64,000 nucleotides of DNA from the NCBI GenBank assembly GCA_015179045.1, contig WHUZ01000014.1:1194249-1258248 (forward strand). Reading direction: 5' to 3'. Below, piece by piece: positions 23,423 through 35,687 of the stretch. Position 1 is the stretch's first letter. Every line of letters begins with the position of its first letter. The notes beneath the pieces were generated by a model. The model had not been told where the DNA came from, ran no database searches, and saw only the letters and a program-made list of their open reading frames with translations. The translations under genes and the position numbers were made by a program. The DNA comes from Kalaharituber pfeilii. Lineage: Eukaryota; Ascomycota; Pezizomycetes; Pezizales; Pezizaceae.

Positions 23423-24348
23423 TGTGGTTTGTTTTGGTTCCTTCTTAACTCGCAGAAGTAGCTGAGGTATAGAGGTAGAAAGGTTGGTAGCTGTAGACCT
23501 TTAGAATTTTCGAAGCTCGCATGCAGCCAAATCCCATCGATGATGTAATCAGCCGTCTTTTAATCGAGCCTTAGTCATCAGCCCTACCAGTACAACGTTC
23601 GTACTGCTTATTAACACCAAAAAAGTAAAATAAAATATAAAGTTTTTTTCTCAATCCTGATAGCTCCCCTCGAATATAATATAACAGTGGCTTAGGTATA
23701 TGATTGCGATGCTTAGGCTTGGTCATAGCCTTCGTTGATAGTTACTTCCGATGAATAACAGGAACATGAGCCGAGTATACGATGATTCAACATCACTGAA
23801 CCTCAAACAGTCATAGTTTCTACTACAGCAACGAACACTAATTAAAAATACAGTATACAAAGAAAGGAGGTTATGGCATAAATGCTAGCAAAAGTTCAAT
23901 GCAAAAATCTGTATCAGAATTATAACCATACACACACATTGTTTCATAAAACCCCAAAAATTTCCAACCAAACACAACCCCCCCAAAAAAACCCAAACAA
24001 AAAAAGGCCCCAATAAATAAGATACGAAAAGAACCCAATCAACACACCCACACACGATATATAAAAAATCAAATTAGATATCCGTCAAGTCAAATAAAGC
24101 ACAAAACGCGAAAAAAACGCAACACTAAATTTCATCAAGGGGTTAAACAACAACATAATATGCATCGCATGCAAAACTCCCCATATCGAACAAGAAACAA
24201 TTTTCACTTGAACCCCCAGCCCGAAAACACACAACACATGATAAGGCACATGGTACGTATCTGCATACATGCAAGTCACCAACATTGGGAGGGGGAAAAA
24301 ATCCCAGAAAAGCAACAAAAAACCGCATAGATACCCCGTTCGTTAGTT
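23423..24348. other. Intergenic region between the GPN2 promoter and the downstream gene's 3' end
   Basis: AT-rich, with no coding signal. It serves as the GPN2 5' flank and the 3' flank of the next minus-strand gene. C-rich/A-rich runs (ACCCCCCCAAAAAA-like) occur near 23975-24010. Confidence 0.5.
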
Positions 24349-26274
24349 CTACCACAACCCCCCCTTCAATCTCTCCCCTCCGCCCACCTCCGGATTACTC
24401 CCTACCCACAACTTCACATACTGCCTCAACGCCGCAAACCTGTCTCTCACCACCAACTCGACCCTCATCCCTGTGTACTCCGCCAACTCCTCGTCGTATT
24501 TCTTCGCAATACACTCGTGCCCCAAACTCAGATACCTCCACACCTGACCTACAAACTCGTCTGTCACGTCTTCAGGCTTAATCGGCACTTTATCGCGACT
24601 ATTCTGGGTCGCCGGTCGCGGAGGCAGAGACGCCACCGTGATACCGGGACTGGGCTTCGGATCATGCAGCTGACTCGGGTGGTGGTAGTTGTGGAACGAC
24701 GACGGGTAGAAGAGGCCAACAACGGGTACCTTGATCCTTCCAAACGTCAACAATGTCGTCTGGGACGAATTCGGGTTCGAGTCCGGCGGTGTCGGTAAGT
24801 TTGGTGTCGTTGCCAGCACTTTCGTCTCCGCAGCAGGTATCGGCTTCGCGACCGTCAAATCCTTCGTCGGCACCCTTTCAGGAGTAGGAAGGAAGTGGTC
24901 TCGCGTGGGCGACGCAAAGATCGGGTACTCATCATAAACCTTGTTAACAGGCCCCCTCGGAATGTTGATTTTCACCGGCTTCAGAGTCTCCCCCCTTGCC
25001 TTTGCCCTCAGGAACTCCTTTTCCCTCTCCAGTACCGAGTTCTCCTCCGCCTCACTATCCCGCCGATGCTTCGTTGATACCGGAATCACCATCGGTTTTG
25101 GTACCTTGATTTCCTGCCGTAGTCCGCTTGCCTTGGGGGACTTGGGGGACCTGGGGGACTTGGGGGATTTTGGTCCACCACTCAGCTTCCTTCTCTGCAC
25201 ATCCAGTATGTAACCCGCATATCCATCTTCCATACTGTCCCTCCTCCCATGAATGCCCACCTTCTTTGGCTGCTTCGTCAGGGACTGCTCGGCATTTTCA
25301 TTCAGACTCGAGTTCCTGCTACTCTTCGGGCTCTGATGTGGGCTCGGCGGCGCCGAGTCCACGGGCTCGCCCAAGTGCTCGACGTGGTCATGGGGTCGGA
25401 CCCATTTACCAGGGCCCCGGACATTAGTAGCAGCATGAGCAGGGGACGCAGACGCTTGGCCCGTTTCAGGAACAAAGTAGTAGAGACCAGGGGTTCCCGG
25501 CGGTTGGACAGTACTTGATCGCCTCAGATGGCGGGCACCTGGTTTGAAGACTTTGTTAGTCCAGCGGGAGGTAGAAATTGGTTGCGGTAAGTCAGACAAG
25601 TCAATGTTCATCTCTGGTCGCCGGGTGAGATTGGACTTGGGTGCCTCCTCGGCGGGTTGTGGTACTAAGGGACGCGCAAGCGGACGGTTGGAGCGCCGTG
25701 TGACTTCGAAGGGTTGCGGTAGTGTAGGAGATGCCTCCGAATGCGGAGGTGTCGGCGGAAACGTGCTGTTATTGACATTCTTCGACTCGTTTGTCTGCAC
25801 CGGCGGTGGCCTCTTATTCGACCTTCTCGTCGTCTCCACTGGCTGTGGTAAAATCTGCTTCTTTGGTTCCGCAGGGACCGCGGTCGGTACTGGTGGAGCT
25901 GGCGTCAACGTCTGCTTCGAATTGAAATAATCCGGTGTCTGGGTCCCCGTTGTCAAGATTTTCGGAGACTCTTTCGGGAAGAATATTGAAGATGCAAGAC
26001 TCTTTCTCTCTGTTGCTGTTGGGGTTGCATACTCTTGAGTTGGCGACGGGGCACGGGTTGGCGGTGCTGATGGTGCTTCGCTTACTACTTCCTCCACTTT
26101 CCTCACCAACGTCGTTCGATTGCTGCGTCTTGTTGTCTCTATAATTTGTGGTTGAAATAACCCGCCTTGATCTGCCGCCGGCTTTCTGTTGTTTCTCCGT
26201 GTTGTTTCGTACGGCTGTGGGTTGAACAGTCCAGGGGCCGAAGGCCTCGCTGTCTGTAAGGGATTGAGAGACAT
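24349..26274 (-). CDS. Disordered fungal protein with six ETTRRSN-type motifs and a conserved C-terminal domain
   Basis: A single 641-residue frame from ATG 26274, intronless as read. The first 240 residues hold six related motifs, consensus PQP-x-ETTRRSNR: residues 18-30, 40-53, 142-154, 185-197, a decayed one at about 203-219, and 229-241 (LPQPISTSRWTNK). The middle is Pro/Ser/Lys rich, with a KSPKSPRSPKSPK run at about 25126-25178 coded by 9-bp repeats, and SP/TP sites suggesting phosphorylation. Residues 566-641 form the only folded-looking part, with VTDEFVGQVWRYLSLGHECI and AKKYDEELAEYTGM. I recall this C-terminal type from uncharacterised ascomycete proteins; no function is known to me. 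No signal peptide or membrane segment is seen. Repeated basic TRRSN motifs could bind a common partner or nucleic acid, which is inference. Confidence 0.85.
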   Translation of the reverse strand: MSLNPLQTARPSAPGLFNPQPYETTRRNNRKPAADQGGLFQPQIIETTRRSNRTTLVRKVEEVVSEAPSAPPTRAPSPTQEYATPTATERKSLASSIFFPKESPKILTTGTQTPDYFNSKQTLTPAPPVPTAVPAEPKKQILPQPVETTRRSNKRPPPVQTNESKNVNNSTFPPTPPHSEASPTLPQPFEVTRRSNRPLARPLVPQPAEEAPKSNLTRRPEMNIDLSDLPQPISTSRWTNKVFKPGARHLRRSSTVQPPGTPGLYYFVPETGQASASPAHAATNVRGPGKWVRPHDHVEHLGEPVDSAPPSPHQSPKSSRNSSLNENAEQSLTKQPKKVGIHGRRDSMEDGYAGYILDVQRRKLSGGPKSPKSPRSPKSPKASGLRQEIKVPKPMVIPVSTKHRRDSEAEENSVLEREKEFLRAKARGETLKPVKINIPRGPVNKVYDEYPIFASPTRDHFLPTPERVPTKDLTVAKPIPAAETKVLATTPNLPTPPDSNPNSSQTTLLTFGRIKVPVVGLFYPSSFHNYHHPSQLHDPKPSPGITVASLPPRPATQNSRDKVPIKPEDVTDEFVGQVWRYLSLGHECIAKKYDEELAEYTGMRVELVVRDRFAALRQYVKLWVGSNPEVGGGERLKGGLW

Positions 26275-29200
26275 CGTATGTATGTGTGTGACCCGATATG
26301 AAAGCTCTTCTGTGTGCTAGAATAGATCACTGAACCAAAAATTGTCTGGATTGTAATTGTGCGGGCCCTTATGTAGCTTCCGATTTGAATCTGGGGGAGA
26401 TGACGACTGAAATATTTCGGCGAATCAAGGTTTCTTGTGGGACAAACCCCCCCACACCCAAGATGTTGACGTCGAACTGCAGGGAATCTGAATGGAAGGA
26501 CCGGTTTGTCGATTGTAACCCTATGCAAATGATATAACGTCAATCCCGCTGCTTTTCTAGTTAAACTTGAATCGTTTGTTCAAGCAATTGTTTATGCCCA
26601 CCATACACAACAAAAGCAATGAAAACGCCTTGCGAAGTGAAAAGGAGATCCTTTCTGAAAAGTGCGGAAGGGAGAAAGAAAAATGTGAGTTAGGGCAAAG
26701 ACTCACCAAGTGGAGTTACCAAGTTGGCAGAGGAGCCCGAGAACCAGTGAACGCAGGAAACCACCCTCCCAGCAGAAGGATGGCTTCACAAAAGCTGATG
26801 TGTGACTCTTTCTTTCGTTCCCCGTCAATTTGCTGTTTGGAGGGTGGGACGTTTGCCGTCACAGTCACACCACTTGTATGTTTGTACAAGGAAGGGGGAA
26901 AAAGGAACTTTTCCTCGTCGCAAAACAAATAGTTTCGTGCTTGCGAATTGTAATTCAGGGGGAAGCTTCTTACTGCGAGGGGGAAGGTTAACGGCGAAGT
27001 TATTATTAGGGGAATTGCCGATTTCGTTTGAGGGGGTCCAGCGAAGCTATGGAACTCTTCGGCGTTCTGTTAGCAAACTAGAAAAAACACAGTTAGCATC
27101 ATCACCGCGTTGCCATTGGTTGGGGGAATCTCCAACTCACAACCACAAGATTGTCGTGTGATCAAGGGTTGAAAATGGGCAGAGCAAACGTTAACGCTTT
27201 CCAGGGGGGCTAACAATAGGTAGGTGGAATGCGAAGAGTAAGTCGCAAGCTTTGGCGGGGATTTGATGGTGAGGGGGGAGGAGAGCTTGCTTGGGAAAAA
27301 TTTGTCCCGTTTGTTGGGAAGCTTCTTCGGTGGGAAGCAGGAGGAACTTGCGAGAACGGTACGGTACAGCACTTACTTTTCTATTCCTTGGGTGGTATAT
27401 AGATGGCGGTAATTCTCATTATTTTTTTTCCCCCCTCTTCTTATTAGAATCTATCAGAGAGATGCACCGAACTCCAGCAGAGGCTTCCTCAGTTGTAGGG
27501 GTGCGTGGTTATGGTCTCCCAGTTGAGAGTTAGCGGCTCTGGGGAGTTGCAGCTCTCGGGCGTTTTGGATATACTGTACTCAATACTATGCGATACGTGC
27601 GTGTGTTGCGTGGTTGTGGCTGCTGCGGTGTGTGTGCCTGTCAATAAATGTTTTACCTCCACCTCTTCGATAGCGCGCTGCGGGCTTCGGCGTCCGAACA
27701 AACAAAACTGTGGTCGCTTTGAAAATTTATATGCACGCTTTCGGCTTTTTTTTCCCGTTCTTTTGACGTTTTTTTTGGTCTACGTTTCCGCTTCTCCCCG
27801 CAAATAACAAAAGACAATGAGAAAAAGACAATGAGCAGAGGGAAGAGGAAAGCTGGAAAGGAAAGCCCCCCACTCCCTTGCGTCCACTGCCCCTGTTTCT
27901 AGATACCTCTTTTTTTTTTTTTCGCTCAGCGGCTTTTTCGAGCTGTACTTTTCCCTCACCTGTGTGCTGACTGCTCTCTTCCTCCGGCACTGGCGACGGA
28001 AGCTGGCGGGTTAGGGAAGGGAAGGGCCTGCCGCGCTGGCTGGAGACGCTGGGGGGCCGGAGCGGGCGGCGAGGACGCCTCGGTGCAGGGCAGCAGCTCG
28101 CGAGATACTTAGCTACACGCAGCTATCCAGCCGTGGTGCTGGTGCTAACGATAACGCGGAACTGCACCACTTCGGCAGGCGACACGCTTGGGGAGCAGCC
28201 TGCTCGCACAGCGCGCAGGAGATGCGCAGGAGGGAGGGGAGAGAAGGCGGCGGCGGGGGCGGGGAGGAGGAGGGCGGGGCGGGCCAGCCACGCTCCGGCA
28301 CCGCCGCTGTGGCAGGCGCCGCCTCCCGCGCAGCTGCTGCCCAACGCCGGGGGAGGGGGGGGGGTCCACGCAGTCAGGCACGCACTCCGCTTCCGACATC
28401 TCCTCACAGTGGGCAGGGAATAGGCAGGCGCTCTCCCCTTCGTCCAGGCACCGGCGCAGCGAGATGCATCCGCCGTCCACCGCCGCCTGCCCCGCCAGGA
28501 TTGCCCCCACGATCCTCCCCTGCCCCCACGCCCAGATTAGCCCCAGATTCAGATCCACTTTGGGTTCATCGCATCGCAAGTGCGATGATGGCTGATCAAT
28601 TGACCACGACCGTCTTGTGATAGCTCTCCGTCCGTCGTTGCTTGGCATTGGCACCAACATAAACAAACACCTCAACCGCGGCACAAACAAAACTGGATTA
28701 AGTATGCGTGTATGATAGACTAGTAGTATCCACTTCACTTCTGGTTTACGAGACTATCATAACTCCCCACTCCCACATGCAAGCCACATTCTTATCGCCA
28801 CTGATCGGACCTTTCCCGCGCATTCGTCGCCTGATAATGATCCGCACTCTTTTTGTTGTGTATCTAGCTATCTATGATAGCTATTAATAGTGGTTTGCCA
28901 CAACAGAATCCAGACCTGTTATTTTTGTTTTTTTTCCTCGCTTCTTATCCCAGAAATGGAAAGCCCAAACGATTGACTGTTGCGATAAGATGTTACTCCA
29001 TTATTCGCTTGTTGAACATGAGTCAAAAGGACGTACAAGTAATATCATACCTACTACCACAAACTGCACAAGCTGAGTGCCACCTCCCCGACAGCGGAAA
29101 GTGAAAGCCATACATGCGCTACCATTATCCATAACGTAAGAAAGCCTTTTTCTGCACAAATCCGCTAGATGTGTCACCCCATCCATCCACCCATCCATTC

Positions 29201-31208
29201 AACTGTGAATTTCAGCTCGCCGTCGCACGGATCCCTCTTCAAAAACTGAAATCGCCCAACTCATACAAACAGCGTTGTAACTAAACCAACACCCCGGGTG
29301 GCCTGTTGCATGATAATCACAAGCCCTTGACGGCCTCTTTCTTACCCCGCATACAAGCGCACGCCTAGCTGGCTCACTTCAACTCTTCCTTTTCTCCAAT
29401 CCATCCTTCATCCCCCCTATTCTATTCATTGGTGATAGAATATCCACTTGTAAACTAGCCGACCAACTAACTCTTGCGTTTGCAGCTGGGTATGCATATT
29501 TCCCCCACCTCATGCATGCATGTCTATCTGCACGACGCACCCGACATGCAGACGCCCAACCTGCATCCCCTATATACCCCAATATCCTACCCTATAGCCA
29601 TCAATATCGATATCAAAATTACAATATATTCAACATCAATCCGCCTAACCCCTCAGCCGCACCTGCACGAATAGGAATAGAGCCCGCAATCTTCTCATGC
29701 AGACAATATATATTAACCTTTTTTTTTTTTTTTTTCGGTTCCTTTTGGTTCCTATCGCCTTGAATGATATATGGACAATCTACTATTGGTAACAATAATT
29801 AAGGGTAGGTATGGTTACGCAAATACGCCAATCGCAGATCTACTGTACGTACGCTGTTACATTAGTGTGCGTTGTGAATCAAAAATTCAACGGCGAATAG
29901 GAATTTTCCGCATCCTTCCACAAGAGGGGGTTTGCGCGTTCCGTCCGTCGTCAAAGAAACTAGACTCTGCCTTACAAAATAAATACCCCAGCCAATAGAG
30001 GTCCCTGGCAAACTCCCTCTCTCGCGCGCATGCATGCTGACAGCATATATGTCAAAAAACTTTTTCAACTCTGGGAGCATTATCCGACCCCCATTATTCG
30101 CATTGGGCAATGGGCAAGGCATGCAAACCAATATCCCGCCTTGTGATTAATTGTCCGCACTTCGAAAAAGTGAGGAAAACCTACGGGAGAAGCTTGTGGC
30201 GTTTGACGATAATGTGGGGAATTGGGGCGAATAGAATACCTTTTATAGCCATGGCAAGTGGTCGTGTGCCCCATTACCTGCGTTGAATGGTTTGTTTGGA
30301 TAAAAAAACAAACCTGTCGTCTATTACAGTAGTAGTCTAGTGGAGCAAATACACGCCGTGAGGACACTACCACGTCACATTAGGCGTTGTATATTCTTGT
30401 CACACATATGAGCTACAGGTACAATTCCTTACTTATGTACCTCCTCTCTGAACAGACTAGTCTACCATAACCTCGTGTTTCGAATATGTAGAAATATACA
30501 TCTACAGAGCTTTCACCGAACGTTGGCGCTTTGGCATTGGAACACATATCCTCAGTACCTCAAACCAGTTTCATACGTACGTACATATCTGCTTTCCGTT
30601 CTGGCACCGCGGTGACTCTACTCCAGGTACTGTACCATTGGCCACACCCTAAAACAGCATTCTACACACCAACACCCAACATGCAACAACGCAAGTTCAG
30701 CAGAATACAGCTCGGAGATTGTATTTGCAAAAACAGACAAGTGGTAGCTTCAAGACCTGAACCTGAAAATGTTCCATGCCTCCGATCCGTCTTCTACGGT
30801 GAAATTCGCTGCGGATGGTTCTTTATAACACATTCCATAGCGTCAAGGGCAATGCTGCTGAGGTGCTCTACGTACTTGAGGTGACAGAATACGCCCCGTG
30901 CACTTGTTTGACAGCTCAGGAAAGATCCCACGTTCGTTCTCATTCTAAACCGCAACCGCGCTCGAAGTGCAGTCCTCCACAAGACCATCTATTCACTTTC
31001 GAGGTAATTTTCAACCGCCTTTTCTCTATGATAACCCCTTTCATATGTTTTTTACGTCTTTGTGCCTAATGCTATTTTGTTTAGAATAGTGCTGGGCTCT
31101 TCCATATCGTCATTCAATTTCTTTGTACACTTGAAACATATTCATTGAGCATGAACTGACCACTGTATGCAATTTCACCTGTGTTAGCTTTTCCACCATA
31201 TTATCTCC
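26275..31208. other. Long region without a supported gene
   Basis: The first part is the 5' flank of the minus-strand gene ending at 26274. GC-rich sequence at 28000-28600 gives overlapping Arg/Pro/Gly-rich frames on both strands and no recognisable domain. The rest (28700-31200) is AT-rich with short frames only and a poly(T) tract at 29720-29736. A transcript start or noncoding RNA cannot be excluded. Confidence 0.5.
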
Positions 31209-32471
31209 ATGAAGCCTCCGGATCTCCGAGCGGTGGACCGAACTTTCATAGGCAAGGAGAAAAGATGCTGATAGTGAAGGAAACTTTTATCGTTTAATTC
31301 GATAGTATTTCAAACGGGTGACTGCAGACAGTACTCAGGAATGTGGCCAGTCAATTCACAACGCTCTACTCTCTTTACAATCCTACATGAAAAATCAAAT
31401 CCTAGAAAAATTCTGGTCTTTTAGATCCATTGATTCTACTTCCCTCAATGCAAAGCCCCTACCAGAATTCAGAATATCCTAGAACTTATCCATAGGAAAC
31501 CTATGGTTTGGGGCCTAGATTACCAAAAATCTTCCAACGGTACCTCAACTCATACGTGCACAGATGATGACCTCTCCATGATGGATATAGCCTTGTCAGA
31601 TTGAGAGTGGGGCAGTCAATCTCAATGGTCGCAAGAGAGAGTCTCAGAGTGTTACCTCACAAACATAGCACTACTCTAATAGTACTTCCCAAAATAATCC
31701 ACTCATTGGCGACATTGGCGGCAGTTTCGACCAATATAATCACTCCTGCAAGATGATTGACCCTAGCAGAGTTCAAGTGCCAATTGTGCCTTGTGCAAAT
31801 AGCACAAAACCAGAATCATATACTGACACTGCGTTACTGAAAGACCTCCGGTACGCTACCTAACAGTTGTTTCCCTCTCCTTTGCATTCTGCATCCCTTT
31901 GAATACTTATCACACATATAGACCGAACTTAATTTCCACCTGGAAAACACATTTAAAAGAAGCATGACTACAGTTTCGAATGTGCCTTCAAAATTTGCAG
32001 GTTGCTATCAAGCATTTGGCACCAAGTATAAGTGGAAAAAGCATGTATCAAGTCAACATATATATGTATCTCCGGGAATGGAAATGTGATTACCCAATCT
32101 GCAAGGACCTCTTTGAGCAGCATCTTAGGTCAATGCATAGCCCTTCAGACTCTTATTGCCAAGAACAGTGGACCTATAGCAAGATACCGGATTGCGTGTC
32201 GTGAGCCGCCAACTTTTGTGAACTCAAATTTTCAGGTCCAAATAGTCGGGAAACCAAGATGGAGCATGTCAGAAAAGTGCACTATAAAGCAGTTTGGAGA
32301 AGTTGCCGGACTCATTGAATGGGCGATGAAAAGCAAAACCATTGAAGTTGATAACTCTTCAAGATTCGGAAATATCAACTTCTGTAACGCTGGGAGCTTG
32401 CGAAAAGGTCATGGACTGTGTGTCTCAACTATTAACACGCGCACATGACGCTCGATCTAAAGTGCCATCAG
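31209..32471 (+). pseudogene. Decayed paralogue of the C2H2 factor at 51.5-53.3 kb
   Basis: It follows the intact gene from its ATG (ATGAAGCCTCC at 31209) past its stop to GTGCCATCAG at 32471, on the opposite strand. The 31690-31850 stretch matches the intact gene almost base for base (AATAATCCACTCATTGGC, CAATTGTGCCTTGTGCAAAT). At about 31843 it jumps from the codons for LLKD directly to the intron donor (CTCCGGTACG), skipping some 370 bases that encode the acidic and basic region and half of finger 1. Intron, finger 2 (GCYQAFGTKYKWKKHVSSQH) and later parts remain, with stops and shifts. Confidence 0.8.
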
Positions 32472-32812
32472 GTATGAATTACCAATAGCACAAGATTTGG
32501 AACATACTGGCCCTCCCACGTTGACAGTGAGACGAAGAGGTTTCGATAATGGAGAGTGCAAGCTTAGAGGGCTCGCCTTGTTAACAGAGCCTTGTGCGCG
32601 GAGACAACTGGATTGTTTAAGATGAGTTGGAGTTGGATTCAGGAATTGCTTGAATTGCTTTTTTTTTTTTTCTTTTTTTTTTTGAAAACATCAATTGGGT
32701 AATACAAAGGGAACTGGAACACTGGGTTTTGCTTTTTCATCTTTTGCGTCACGTTGTCAATTGCTCTGCTGTAAGGCGAAGAATTAGGACAATACCTGCG
32801 GTATAAACTAAA

Positions 32813-32895
32813 TCTAGAATGACTTCTGAAGTGCATTAGCCATTATCACTTGAGTCAGGCTTGATTGATTCCTGAGAATCACTTTTCAAGCTCGT
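32813..32895 (-). pseudogene. Inverted fragment of the same C2H2 gene family
   Basis: TGACTTCTGAAGTGCATTAG and the bases that follow match plus-strand 52520-52590 of the intact gene in the same direction, so this piece reads on the minus strand, opposite to the pseudogene just upstream. It corresponds to part of the segment missing from that pseudogene. A C-to-A change and other mismatches show age. Confidence 0.55.
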
Positions 32896-33559
32896 ATAGA
32901 GCCATTGTGTCATACATTGATCTTACCTACGTCTGTATCATGCAACCTCAGTGACTTATCCCCCATTCCTTCAGCCTCGGGCGCGGAGGGACAAATTCCC
33001 AATCCATCTACGCGCATGCATCTCCACGACAACCACGCGGACAGCCTGCAATAAGCTACTTCAAAGTAGAATATCCCTTTGCGCGGGTGAAGCCTCGCCT
33101 TAATTCGATGTGCCAGTTCATGAACCCAAAATCTACAGTTACACTATCGCAGAATTCCATAGAAAATCCCTTGAGTGCACCGGAGAACTCCAGCCAATGG
33201 CTGATACAGCCCCACTGGGGTAGGCGACCGACAATGGCATACACAAGGTGCCCTGTGAATTGTTGCAGGCTGTAGGCTAAGAGAAGATCTGCCTGCAGTC
33301 TAAGAAATTCCATGCTCTGGATTAGCGGTGGTCTGCACATGCAATCCAACGTGCTCTAATTCCCGAGTATGGCTACATAGGGAGTGGCTGTCTAGATCCC
33401 CCCACCTCCACTTCATCTGTCTACGAATGGAATTAAACTCACATGCACATACATGCTTTGGGGGACACGTGCACTTTGCTCTGCGTCCGCTTGGATACCC
33501 AATACTATAGACATATGTGCAGACAGTACTTCCCATTCTGGAAACAACTTACATGTGTA
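32896..33559. other. Region without recognised features
   Basis: AT-balanced sequence with short frames only; no motif recognised. Confidence 0.4.
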
Positions 33560-34304
33560 CTAGGTCGTTTCAAAGGTATCTGGACACCTGACTAATGCAT
33601 AATATGGATTATGCAGTATCTGGTCTGCACTAGTATACTTTGGACTAGCTCGTAGTAGCTACTGGAGAGCCCCAAATCCAGATACAACTACGGCTGCTGT
33701 CATGGCTGCTGTTTTGGATTCTATTCTGGGAACCATTTTGATAGCGTTTATACCCGTGCGAATAGCTATTTTGGCAATCATCTTGACAATTATCTTGACA
33801 GCCATGCTGCAGCAGTTTTTTTCAGCAATTTCGGTAGCAGTCTCAACGATCATTTCAGAAGATATTTTGACGAAAATTTCAGTAGCGGCTTTGCAGCAGC
33901 CATTGCAGCAGCCATTTTTTGCAGTCATTTCGGTAGCTGTTTTGACAGTCATCTTGACAGCCATTTGGAGAATCATTTCAGCAACCTTTTGATGGTCATT
34001 TCGGAAGCTGTTTTGACAGTCATTTCACGTCTGTTTGGCAACTGTTTTTGTACCTGTTCCAGACAGCTATCCATACACTTATAATCTAGTTACATTATAG
34101 TATTATGCTGCTTAGTTATTTCCCCAAGCTGCATTGGTACATCTTGTCATTATATCCTACATGCAGGTGTATGGTTAGGTAGTGCTAGAGAACGATAAGG
34201 GCTGCCAAGTACTGGGTAGCCAAAAGTAGGATAGTACATACTGCACTCTGCATAGTGCATAATATTCATTAGTCAGGTGTCCGGATACTTTTGAAATGAC
34301 CTAG
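33560..34304 (+). mobile_element. Non-autonomous Tc1/mariner-like element, 745 bp (family 1, copy 1)
   Basis: Terminal inverted repeats begin CTAGGTCGTTTCAAAGGTAT and end with the complement (TTTGAAATGACCTAG), flanked by TA on both sides (33558-33559, 34305-34306), the target duplication of Tc1/mariner elements. The middle (33690-34010) is an imperfect short-period array with GACAGCCATTTTGGCA-like units. It codes for a runaway Ile/Ala/Val-rich frame but no transposase. A second copy lies inverted at 44202-45046 and a short relative at 48508. Confidence 0.85.
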
Positions 34305-34595
34305 TATAGATATACATGTAAAGGAACATTCTTCATGTTTGTTCCATACATGATGAGGAATGTATTGTACATCATGTATATACATATATGGGATGCTTCA
34401 AAGCTATTTCCAGGTATGGTAGAGATAAGTCCTCTGCATGTGTTTGGTTCCCGTATCATGCATGTAGGGAAGCGGAAAGTGGGGAATTTGGGATGTGGGG
34501 GATTTGGATTTCAGACTGTAAGGTTGCTTTGCGTAATAAAAGTGTTGGGTGGGATAGCCAATCCACTCCTTTTTGACGACATGATCGTCCTGGTT

Positions 34596-34645
34596 CTTTT
34601 TTTTTTTTATCAGTGATCGTGTGCCGTCTTAGGGGCTATTTGCTT
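34596..34645 (-). repeat. Retroposon tail, family A
   Basis: Poly(T) followed by ATCAGTGATCGTGTGCCGTC and TTAGGGGCTAT. Read on the minus strand this is a conserved 3' end followed by poly(A). The same end occurs at 57322, 60912, 61720 and 63731. Confidence 0.6.
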
Positions 34646-34897
34646 GTGGTGGATTCAAGTGTGGTCGAGACTGTAAATATCTACAATCAACACAGGAAAC
34701 TAACAGGCGAGAATATCGAGTGGGTTGAACCAGTGAACATTCACATTAAGTTGACGTTCGAGTGTCATGATTGTACGGTTCGCACTGAGTCACAGCGCTA
34801 GTAATAGCAAAGACTCAAAAAATGCACATTCCAGCAGCTCTGATATGGAATCTGAAAGTTTAAAGGGGTCAGCAACGTTTTTCTGATACTGCTACTA

Positions 34898-35687
34898 CAG
34901 TCTACCCTTGCTATACTGGATCGCTAAAATCTGGTACTTTTCGTCCGGTATAGTAAGGTTCCAGTATAGAATAAAATGCTTAGCAGACAAGGGTTGAAAA
35001 TTGTTTTCAGATTTAAATAATTACTGAAGTAGGAAACAAATGAAAACATTAACTCATTCCCATACCCAACGAAATACATCAATATGCATCGTTCACAAAA
35101 TCTAGGAAAATATGCTTAAGAAGCATCAACTATGTAAATATCAACTAGAACCAAAGTTAAGTGAATTTGGTAAACATTTTTGATAAGATTACTGTACTTT
35201 AACTTAACTTGGATATCCTAAGTATCTAACTTATTATTTACGGCTGACAAGTAGTTGTATCTACTTTGTCAGATATTTTGAGACAAAGTGATAAATGGCT
35301 AGCAATTGATCTCGAAAATGATAGTACATACAAAAAGAAGCAATGAAGTGCTCAGTTTTCATTACTTGAACAACATTGTAGCAAGTGATGGTAGTAGCGG
35401 TAGCAGCGGCGATAGCACAAGCAGTACAGCAATAGTGGCAGCAGCGATGGCAGCAAAGTGTGAAATGGGGTAGTCTAAGATGTATTAGTATTAGTGTGTC
35501 TGTTATAGCAAATATCATTTGTATGGAGACAAGGTGGTACTTGTCTGGAGGTTTCTGTCCGGTCCGAAATTGTTAGGGCATCCAGTATAGCAAGAGCGAT
35601 TTGTATGAGGAACGGATGTTGCAGCTAGAGGCTATAGTATCGCAAGGTTTCCGGTATAGCGCGGTCTGGTATAGTAAGGGTAGACTG
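34898..35687 (+). mobile_element. Non-autonomous pogo/Fot1-like element, 790 bp (copy 1)
   Basis: Starts CAGTCTACCCTTGCTATACT and ends with the complement (TAGTAAGGGTAGACTG), flanked by TA at 34896-34897 and 35688-35689. The CAGT ends plus TA duplication fit pogo/Fot1-type elements. The interior lacks a transposase and has a GTAGCAGC-type triplet-rich patch (35385-35465). Confidence 0.8.

Noticed and set aside
28123..28738. Overlapping 90-197-codon frames on both strands
   Set aside because: High GC gives open frames on both strands; sequences are Arg/Pro/Gly-rich without motifs, and no start context or introns stand out.
33702..33992. Hydrophobic Ile/Ala/Val-rich 96-codon frame that looks like a membrane protein
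   Set aside because: It is produced by the short-period array inside a non-autonomous transposon; the inverted copy at 44.4-44.7 kb shows the same.
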